Origin: Siphonodentalium dalli
Lineage: Eukaryota; Mollusca; Scaphopoda; Gadilida; Siphonodentaliidae
Direction: 5' to 3'
DNA: 64,000 nt
Assembly: GCA_032622095.1 (NCBI GenBank)
Contig: CP136061.1
Span: forward strand, 236,421,815-236,485,814
The notes under the pieces were generated by a model. It ran no database searches and was not told the DNA's origin. It saw nothing but the letters and a program-made list of their open reading frames with translations. The translations under genes were made by a program, and so were the position numbers. Shown here piece by piece: positions 55,208 through 64,000 of this stretch. Each line of letters begins with the position of its first letter. The stretch's first letter is position 1.

Positions 55208-55780
55208 CTGAGAAAATAGAAAAATGTGCATGAGATATTGTATAAAACACATCTATAATCATTTTATAAACAGAATACAATGTCTAGATAACGACTCTAA
55301 CTTTGGAAAAAGAGTATAATTCTACAATTGATTGACATGTCTACAAAATATGTCGAGGAATTGTTCATAACTTCAGAGAATCTCAGACCTTCCACGAGAT
55401 AATTAACATACATGTAGATACCTTCTCCACTAAAATTGTGAGTCTATAAAGTAGTGGTAGAAGGCCTGCCAGGTAATAAATTAAATAATGTCACAATACT
55501 GGTTCATGCACGCATGGCTTCAATTAATGGTCAGACCAAGGAAACTGTTGATTTAGACAAAGACATGGATTTAAATGTTAAAGAAAGGGCTGTTCTCCAA
55601 ACTAGTTATTAATCATTTAGAAAGATTTATCAACCTGAGCTCAGTTAGGCAAGTCAGTTTGGCAAGTGGAATAGAAACAATCAGAATTAATTTGAAGTCA
55701 CTGACATCATGAAGGGTGCCAGGAAATGTACAGGGTATAATTAATACCACAGTGAAAGATTTAACACAGATGATTACATG
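55208..55780. other. Intron upstream of exon a, no feature seen
   Basis: AT-rich, no ARID exon or repeat family recognised. Confidence 0.35.
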
Positions 55781-55966
55781 TACAGTAATGCTCTAATTAA
55801 TCAACCTCTTAACCACAGCAGAATTATGGGTAACTTTTCAGGATTTAGTCGGAAATATGGCTTATTGCCATTCATCGGAAAGCTCTCGCCGAGCCATATT
55901 TCCGACTAAAAAGTTACCCATAATTCTGCTGTGGTTAAGAGGTCGATTAATTAGAACATTACTGTA
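55781..55966. mobile_element. Tc1/mariner-like fold-back MITE, family D
   Basis: TACAGTAATGCTCTAATTAA at the left and TTAATTAGAACATTACTGTA at the right. The arms extend through AACCACAGCAGAATTATGGG. Loop CATTCATCGGAAAGCTCTCG. Confidence 0.85.
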
Positions 55967-56550
55967 TGTTTCCCAGGAACCGGAAACTCCAAAGGTCATG
56001 TCATTCTTTCAAATATGGATAATATGGCATGCTAAATGTCCATTAAATTAAGCAAATTATCTCCATCATGGGAATAATTAGAATTCTGAGCCTTGTTTCT
56101 CTTAATACAAAATGACCAGCCCTGGGAATTGAGTAAAAGATGCTTAGGCAATATATTTTGCCCATATGGAAGAAAACGGCCTAGGCATTGAATAACTGAT
56201 TTTACCTTGGCAATTGTTCAACAACATTTCTATTTGCAACAATATTGCCATTTCAAATCAATAGTAATCTTGCAATTTGGTATTTTATTAAGATTAGTTA
56301 TTATGACAAGTTTTTTAATAGTGCAAATGTTGGCAAATGGAATCGTAGCATATTTTGGAAGTTTCCTTCTCAACTGTGATAAAGCTATCTCATCATTATC
56401 ATGGTACCAGGTACATGTAGATGAATCAATGCTGGCAATTTGCACATATACTAGAATAAATTATCTGTTTCCAAACCATATTGGTTTCAAATTCCATCTA
56501 ACTGCACTTAACTTTAGGTAATACTGTAATACATCTGGCCTCTAACAGAG

Positions 56551-56870
56551 CAAGCCTGAGTTTAGTGTGTCTGTCATTTGCAGAATGAGGTACCCAGAGG
56601 GTGAATTTTTTAGTTTAGTTTCTCTATATTCCCTAATTGGCAGACGACACATTGCATGATTGGGGTTCCCAATGGGTGTACATCACAATATTCACCATTT
56701 GGGAACTTCAATCTGAGACTATGTCTCCCATAGCAGATGAGGCCATGCAGAATGATGTCCCCAGAGGGTGAATTTGGTGATGCTAGCCCACTGTGTGGGA
56801 TAGCGCCACTAATTTCACCCTCTGGGGACCTCATTCTGCAAATAACAGGCACACTGAACTCAGTGTAAGA
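56551..56870. mobile_element. hAT-like MITE, family A, long worn variant
   Basis: CAAGCCTGAG start, TGTCATTTGCAGAATGAGGT, an inner inverted block (TTGGGGTTCCCAATGGGTGT / CCATTTGGGAACTTCAATC), then a CCCCAGAGGGTGAATTTGGT hairpin. The right end is degraded and no duplication is visible. Confidence 0.7.
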
Positions 56871-56881
56871 TTATCTTTTAC

Positions 56882-57077
56882 CAAGCCTTGAAATAGTGTG
56901 CCTGTCATTTGCAGAATATGGTCCCCAGAGGGTGAATTTAGTTCACCCTCTGGGAACCTCATTCTGCTGAGTTGTAAGCAGAATGAGGTCCCCAGAGGGT
57001 GAATTCGGTGATGCTAGCCCGATATGCTGGGTAGCATCACTAAATCCACCCTCTGGGGACCTCTATTTCAAGGCTTG
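56882..57077. mobile_element. hAT-like MITE, family A
   Basis: 196 bp, CAAGCCTTG / CAAGGCTTG ends. Perfect 8-bp duplication TCTTTTAC at 56874-56881 and 57078-57085. Double hairpin as at 5974. Confidence 0.9.
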
Positions 57078-57480
57078 TCTTTTACACAGTAGTGCATGTA
57101 GCGTAGAATTAACTGAAGAAAAGACTGACTTTAAAGAATTTCTATAAAAGAGAGTGAAGGAGAAGTAATTCCAATCTTGTGCCAATATAAAGGGGGATAG
57201 AACAACATCAATGGTGGTCCCGTAACCATTGATATTAGGAATGTCGCCCTTTGATTTACACAGACCATGGATCTTCGCCAGGAATTGCTAAATTCTTTCG
57301 TAGCACAAGGGACTAATAAACCAAAAGTAAATCGTTTTTCCTAGAAATCAAACACGTTTTCCATAGGCTATGGAGAAGATAATAAAAATAAATTTCATCA
57401 TGGAAATCATCACCAAGCTTATCCACGTGATGATTAAATCTGGTTTCTCAAATTACATTTTTGTTCGAACAACATTCATA

Positions 57481-57707
57481 TGTATATTAATGTCCTAAAT
57501 AATCGACCCCTAAACCAGTGGAATTATGGGAAATTTTTCAGGATTTAATCGGAAATATGGCTTGCTGCCATTCATCGGAAAGCTCTCGGTGAGAGGGAAC
57601 AAGAGCTTTCCGATGAATGGCAACAAGCCACATTTCCGACTTAATCCTGAAAAATTACCGATAATTCTGCTGTGGTTAAGGAATCGATTATTTAGGGCAT
57701 TACTGTA
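57481..57707. mobile_element. Tc1/mariner-like fold-back MITE, family D
   Basis: Left TAATGTCCTAAATAATCGAC, right GATTATTTAGGGCATTACTG, arms through GGATTTAATCGGAAATATGG and GCCATTCATCGGAAAGCTCT. Confidence 0.8.
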
Positions 57708-57722
57708 TTTGCCATTTGTGGT

Positions 57723-58188
57723 CAAGCCTGGATATACATATAGTATGTCTCACATATGAAAAATGAGGTCCCCAGAGGGGGATTTTAGTGATGCTATTCC
57801 GCACGACAGGCTAGCGGCACCAAATTCACCCTATGGGGACCTCATTCTGCTTAGGCTTAATCTTCTGGGAAGTATCTATGATCTCAAATTAACATTATTT
57901 TTAGTAACTTTTTCCCCTTCTGTTCAGTTTCTACTAGTATATCCCCTTATTTGCAGAAGATAAATTGCATAATCGAGCTGACTAATGGGTGAACTTCACC
58001 CATTAACTTTGAGACAACTGGAGAACTTCAATCTGATCCTATGTCTTCCATAGCAGTTGAGGCCGAAGCAGAATGAGTTTCCCAGATGGTGAGTTGGTGA
58101 TGGTAGCCCGCTGTGCAGGATAGCATCACTATATTCACCCTCTGGATATATCATTCTGCAAACGTCAGACACACTACATCCAGACTTG
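57723..58188. mobile_element. hAT-like MITE, family A, long variant
   Basis: CAAGCCTGGA / TCCAGACTTG ends. It has two GAATGAG...CCCCAGAG hairpins around an AT-rich centre that is the inverse of part of 11502-11797 (GGGGATATACTAGTAGAAAC). No clear duplication. Confidence 0.7.
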
Positions 58189-58939
58189 TACGCCATACTA
58201 GATCACTATTCCAATTTTACATACAGGAATTTTTTTTCTGAGTATACAAATCTACAAACAATCAACTTAATACATGTACATGTAGATCATGCTGTGAATC
58301 TCTACTCTGGCTATGCCTGCAGAAATCATATTCTACCAGTTCAAAGCGTAGGAACTTTTTGAAGTTCTGATGGGAACATTATTACATTGAAAAAATAACG
58401 CAGGTAATATATATTTTTACTAGTAGTTAATACACATTCATTAATAATGTAATTCACAGTAAATGAAGATCCCAGCTCGATATTGCACAATTTAGGTAAC
58501 TTTGTAAGCCAATTTCACACTGGCAAATGGATTTATTACCCTAGGAAATGTTCATGATTGTATTAATTAAAGTGACACAGAGCATAATATAGTCACAAAC
58601 ATTGCCTATATCATACGATCTCAAACTGGGACCTTCACATACTGTGAATACATCATTAACGAACAGGTATTAAATAAGAAATATATTATCTGTGTTATTT
58701 TTTCAATGTTATAAAGTTCCCTGTCAAAACATCAAAAAATTACCAAGCTTTGAATTGTTGAATATGATCTCTAGAGATTCATGGCATGATGTACTTAATA
58801 ATGCGATCCTGAACAGTTCTTTGTAGCCACATTGATTTATAGAATTAAGAGTATAAATTTACATTTAATACAGTAACTTTGCCCTACATTTTATTAATGG
58901 GCTTTGCACAAGAATTCACTCTTTCCTTTGTAATGTGAT

Positions 58940-61900
58940 TGATTTCCATAAATGTCCCAGGACTCTGTTGTACGAGATACTAGTAAGTCTGACAAAATAA
59001 CAAAACATTCTCAGATGGCACAGCTTTTTGTTAGCAAAAAGGAATTTAGGTTTTTTACTTGGAACAAATTGTGGGTGAATAAAACAGATGAGTCTTGCTA
59101 TTGCATACAATGTACATGTAGCAAAACAGTCGCTTTTAGAGGAAAGGATATACATGACTCTTATTTGTCAGTTGTCACCAAACAGTTCAAATTATTATTA
59201 ATTGATCAATACATATAATGAATATAATAAAACCTTAATAAAAAGTATAATAAAACCTTTGTATCTTTAATATTTTTAAATTATATTTTAAATCGACCAC
59301 CAGCACTACATTATTATCAGTATCCAGATGTTACTGCTAGGCACACCAAAACATGAAAATCATTTAAATATTCCTCCCATAATTTCAATGGATGAAAAGC
59401 AGGTCATTATTCTGTCAGAATGATGCCCCACAAACAGCCATAATTGATTCACCACAGACATGAATATGTGGTCACTACACTGTATGCATCAAAGTAGACT
59501 GAGATTGTTAATATATGTTCCCATGGTTTTGAAGGGTTTGAATGAGAAAATTGTTCAAAACAGAATAAAGGAAAATTTCGCAGCTTTATAGTTCATTCAA
59601 AATACTTGAAGCGTTTAGAATTGTGAGAGCCAGTGCAAAATGTTTTTATTGATTTTTTCTCTTTGAAACACTCCACAGAGTCCTATAGAGCGAGAAATAC
59701 CGGATATTAAGATTATAAATGAACCAAGTTTCAGAAAACTATTTATGTTCGCTTTGTATGGTTTTCAGAGTCAAAGATCAATGTTAGAACAAAAAGAAAT
59801 ATAGATTGTGCGAATCTACATCTATAGATATTCTTCTTGAAAAATTGTCAAAAATAAAACACTTGATGACTCTTTGAGCTGGGGCAAGGGTGTTCATAAC
59901 ATATCTGTAACCACAGTTTGGGGGGCTTCAAGTTATCCAGGTGGGCTTCTGCATATTAAGGGGTTTCCACGCCTGATCTGTCAGGAGGTGGAATGTTTAG
60001 ATGGACCTACATGTACACAGAAAACTACTTATATTGTTAAGCTAGTGTGCCACACGAAGGAATCTATGGAAAATGAAGACCATATCAAGCATATTATATC
60101 ACAATAAAAATGTTATAAAGATGCGTTATATCATTATTTTAGAAGGGAACTTTTGGGAAAAACATACTCAGCAAGTATACAAGTGGAAATGAATAACTGC
60201 CATAAAAAGTACATGATCTGAACTAGTAAAAGGATCAAATGGCAATTTAATTGAGTTCAATACTGCTTCAAGAATCTCAACATTATGTTAGGTGTGTGCT
60301 AGAAAATTGTGATAAGACATTATCATGAATTGTTACATGGAGGAACAAGCCCAATGTTGGTATGCAGGTCAGTCCAGCAATCAACAATACATGCACATGT
60401 AGGCCACAGTGTTAGAGATAGCTGGTAACCTGGGAATTTGGCTCCGGACATATGACCTAAAGGTGAGGCTAAAAATCCTCTCAGCCCAAAGGTTTATATC
60501 AATTCTTGCAAAATGGATGTTCACAATTTTGTTTACCACTGATGATAACCCTTCAATCTAATCAATTTGAGTCAGATTGTACATCTGTAACTACATGTAG
60601 TCTTTTCACATGATGGTGCTCCTATATGAGAACACTCATCATTCAATATACATGCAAGGTTTCCGCCACAGGAAAATAAATTAGGTCGTATTGGGAAACA
60701 CAAAATGTGACAGGGCGACCATGTTTCACCATATCGGGAGGAAATTCGGATTGTTGTCACTGAAAAGTACAATGTAGCCATTTCCTTGCATCTGAGACAA
60801 GAAGCAGGAACATTGAAGCTTCGTATAGAAAGCAAAATGAAACCTCAAATTAATGATCTAAAAGCATTTAAGTGACATGGTGTATAATTTAACATACGAA
60901 CGACTGATTAGTACTCGACTGGCAGGTTGTTGAAAACAACGACAAAGCATTTGATTGACAAGGTATTGAATGCTCTAGAATCAAAGTAGAACTAATAATT
61001 TTTGTTTCTACATGCATAGTAAATCTTGCAACAAAGTCAAGCAAATAACAATTTGTCGTGCCAGGAAATTTCCCCGACATTAGCGGGAAAATTTTTGGAG
61101 GGAAAGCTTCTAAAGAAATATTCTGCCATTGGATATTTATAAATGACGTAAACACCAGTAAACTACCACAAAAGCGACACTATATACATGTATTACTCAA
61201 AGGTGAAACATTTGCATCATCAGAATATAAAGTTTGGCACATCGTCTTGTACAGGAGCATCGACAAAGTTTTCAGGTCTCTCAGTGGAACAAAACGAAGT
61301 AATTTTAGCTGATTCCGGGCATTGCTTGGCCACAGTTTTCAGTTATAAAAACTGTCCTTGTGACTCATTGATTTTGAATGTATATATTCTATAACACTTC
61401 CAACATTTCAAGAATCGTGATGTCACTCGAACCGAGTACATGGGCAATTTTCTTTGATGGCACCAGTCTCTTTGATGTGATTGATAGGTTTGTCATTAAA
61501 CGACAAAGCGTTACCAAGGACTGTGCAAAACAAATGCATTTGGTGCATGATTATTGGTGCCAAAACTACCATTAACTGAAATCACATATTACTTCCCTTT
61601 TTAAGACTTCCCAATTGATCACGAGAACTCAGAATCCCCAAGAACCCCTATTATAGGCTTAATTTTGAAGAAAAAAAACAATGCAGGGGAGTTGTGGTTG
61701 GGGTAGTACTAGTGGGATGAGGTAAGCCAAAGGGTGCCCAAACTCAAGCCTAGATTAGTCCCAGCCAGTATATAGATGTACATGTAAAATTCATGTCTTA
61801 GATTTGCCTAGTAACAAGATGTACAGTAATGCCCTAAATAATCGCCTCCTTAACCACAGCAGAATTATGGGTAACTTTTCAGGATTTAGTTGGAAATATG

Positions 61901-62310
61901 GCTTGTTGCCATTCATCGGAAAGCTCTCAGTGAGAGCTTTCTGATGAATGGCAACAAGCCATAATATGAAATAGGAAATATGGCTTGTTGCAAGTCATAT
62001 TTCCGACTAAATCCTGAAAAGTTACCCATAATTCTGCTGTGGTTAAGGAGTCGATTATTTAGGGCATTACTATACATTGCCATTGACACTGTTTATGAGA
62101 TCAAACAATAGTGGGATTTGTAATAAAAATTCTGCGTCACATCTTATAATTTTTATTTGCCACAAATTTTGCAAACCGATCACATATTTTACAGTCAATG
62201 GCAGTTGTTCGACAATGCAAAGACTGCACAATTTTGTTCTGCCTCCAGTAAAAGAAGTCTTTGATGGTCAGAAAGCTGTGTTATACCATAATTCCCATGT
62301 TCAATGATTC
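58940..62310 (+). other. Cluster of short plus-strand open frames, unassigned
   Basis: Separate frames on the same strand look more protein-like than the surroundings. 58952-59218 (88 codons) has WNKLWVNKTDESCYCIQCTC. 59841-60107 has VHNISVTTVWGASSYPGGLL and GPTCTQKTTYIVKLVCHTK. 61058-61400 has two frames, one with FSGLSVEQNEVILADSGH, faintly NHL-repeat-like. 61402-61575 has STWAIFFDGTSLFDVIDRF. 62092-62307 ends PPVKEVFDGQKAVLYHNSH. I recognise no family. A decayed multi-exon gene or an old mobile element is possible, and a family D MITE (61822-62074) sits inside. Low confidence that any of it is expressed. Confidence 0.25.
61822..62074. mobile_element. Tc1/mariner-like fold-back MITE, family D
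   Basis: TACAGTAATGCCCTAAATAA at the left, TTATTTAGGGCATTACTATA at the right. Long arms through GGATTTAGTTGGAAATATGG, with an internal duplication of the ATATGGCTTGTTGC segment on the right arm. Confidence 0.85.
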
Positions 62311-62444
62311 TTGAACAGCCAACATTTATATTACAGGGAAACTACGGTAAGAGAACATACATGTACCTACGGTCTAGATGAAGAGCTTCTTCCTGACATG
62401 ATTTATCATAAAGTTGAATGTTTTGGACAGACTGATTTGAGATT

Positions 62445-62844
62445 TTAACCCTTTTACCCAACAAACCGGCCAAAACCGGCCAAATAAAGCTTCAACAGCC
62501 TAAAATATCTTCGGTCTGTCTCAATAGAACCATACAAATATGGATATCATTGGAACCGGCTCCTTGACCACATTGTGATAGTTACAGTTAGCCATGTGTC
62601 AATGCATTCTCTTATATATGCGAGTCGACCATAGGTCGCCTCGCATATATAAGAGAATGCATTGGCCTAAAAAAATTCTGTTTTTAACATTTTTTACCAT
62701 TTTTTCTTACATTCTTTAACAATTTTATAATTTTTAATGTGTTAAGCCAATGCATTCTCTTATATATGCGAGGCGACCTATGGTCGACTCGCATATATAA
62801 GAGAATGCATTGGCACGGGGCTGTTCTGTTGGGTAAAGGGTTAA
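62445..62844 (-). mobile_element. piggyBac-like element, family B2
   Basis: 400 bp between TTAA sites, the inverse of 45800-46200: GGCCGGTTTTGGCCG-type part at the left, two GCATTCTCTTATATATGCGA hairpins at the right, ending GGGTAAAGGGTTAA. Confidence 0.9.
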
Positions 62845-62875
62845 CACTTTGTGTTGATCATTCTTATGCATGTCA

Positions 62876-63205
62876 AATGACCATGGATCAATGACCAGGA
62901 CAGTTGATAGAACATATAAGTTATTGTGCTATTACATTGTGTTATTGATTGATGCTAACATGGTGTGACATTGACAGATCCACCTCGTCACTTTGTGATT
63001 CTGTTGAACATGAACTCCAACATCAATGTCACACCATGTTTATTGTTTTTAATTTAAAATGTGTAGTGCATAAATGGTGTTTCGACCTGTTTGGACTTAG
63101 ATAAATCTGTTCTATGATCACTGATGTAAAGTTCATATCAAATGGCCATGAATCAATGACCAGGACAGTCAGCTGAACATATACATGTACGTTATTGTGC
63201 TGAAT
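62876..63205. repeat. Direct repeat, two ~55-bp copies
   Basis: ATCAATGACCAGGACAGT followed by GAACATATA...GTTATTGTGCT at 62885 and again at 63148. ACATGGTGTGACATTGA and its inverse TCAATGTCACACCATGT also occur between them. Confidence 0.6.
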
Positions 63206-64000
63206 CACTGGAAACATTGAATGTCGGAGTTGAACATAAACTCCATGCTGTCGATGTCACATACGCACTACATTAATGCAACACGGTCACAATGTTACGT
63301 CAACATGTTGCAATGTTCTTCAACGTGGTGGAAATAACCGTCAACACAACATAACGCGGGGGAGGGGACCATTAACGAAATGGAACGATGCCTCAGTTTC
63401 CCCCACCGATACGTTGCGAGGTCTTTGTGTCGGTCTGGCATGCCTGTTTAGTGTTTTTGGCTGTGGCTGTCGACCGATATGACGACCAGATATATTATCA
63501 TATAACGTTCGGCGATTTTTTATCTGTCTTGTTGGTTAAAAAAATGAATTAATTACGAAATTGGTCATCCATTCGTTCTTCGTGTGAAAATTTATTTTTG
63601 AGTACGAACTTCCTCATTGATTGAGGTCCTCTTGTAGTCAGTCAAATCACTTACTAGTATGTAGATACTAGTATGTACAGGGTGCTAAAAATTTCTTGGA
63701 AAAGCAACCACATGCTACTTGGCAATTTTGGAGCTACAAATTCGTAAAAACGTCAATATTTAACACATTTACCTTGATTTATTCACAAACCAGAGAGCAG
63801 CCGAGAGGGAGACGTGGGCGAAGAAGTCTCCCTATTCTTGCTCACTTCGCCCTAATTTTGCAGCCGGGCGAAGTTTAAGTCGCCCTGAAATTCTGAAGTT
63901 GACCAACGAAAATCGGCAAAATATTCACCCTAATTTACTGCCAACATTGAACATTGATTGAACGGTTGAACCCAGTTATCCATTGACACTGTTGTAGATA
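63206..64000. other. Window end, no gene seen
   Basis: 63345-63480 is GC-richer with CpG and a 68-codon plus frame without motif. 63785-63890 is related to the element at 49676-50765. No ARID2 first exon or promoter could be recognised. Confidence 0.3.

Noticed and set aside
1-64000. tRNA or rRNA genes
   Set aside because: No cloverleaf with proper A and B boxes was recognised. GGTTCGA-type words near 9860 and 10740 belong to the hAT-like element ends.

Overview
The window is animal nuclear DNA, AT-rich, with one protein-coding gene spread over about 48 kb and dense mobile-element debris in its introns. A marine bivalve mollusc is the most likely source. The reasons are the frequent ACATGTA-type words, the roughly 150-bp tandem units carrying GGGCCATAACTC, and the GATGGCC...GGCCATG units, all of which I associate with bivalve genomes. 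That assignment is inference; no species is claimed.

The gene is on the minus strand and is the orthologue of ARID2 (BAF200), the subunit that defines the PBAF form of the SWI/SNF chromatin remodeler. I assembled 21 coding exons by GT-AG splice sites with unbroken reading frame (5951 nt, about 1983 codons), from the second half of the ARID domain (exon a, 55110-55207) to the conserved C-terminal block (exon u, 7582-7673). In order they encode: the ARID C-terminal half; an armadillo-like helical region (exons b-k); an RFX-type winged helix (exons l-n); a long Gln/Asn/Val/Ser/Thr-rich disordered region (exons o-r); two C2H2 zinc fingers split across exons r, s and t; and the conserved C-terminal helix (exons t-u). 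The start codon and first half of the ARID domain were not found in the 8.8 kb upstream. The last C-terminal codons were not found in the 7.6 kb downstream.

The introns hold several families of short non-autonomous DNA transposons, classified here from their target-site duplications. hAT-like elements have 8-bp duplications (perfect at 7262, 9820, 11502, 24098 and 56882; one mismatch at 5974 and 13875). piggyBac-like MITEs sit between TTAA sites. Tc1/mariner-like fold-backs sit between TA sites and begin CAGTAATG. One Harbinger-like element sits between TTA sites, and two elements have 6-bp duplications. A degraded 3' part of a LINE reverse-transcriptase ORF is at 52800-53570. Two insertions are nested inside piggyBac MITEs and date the families relative to each other.

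Other structures are three blocks of 145-150-bp tandem units, a perfect 93-bp tandem duplication, many long palindromes, and an unexplained plus-strand cluster of short open frames at 58.95-62.3 kb. I saw no tRNA, rRNA, CRISPR array or bacterial-type operon.
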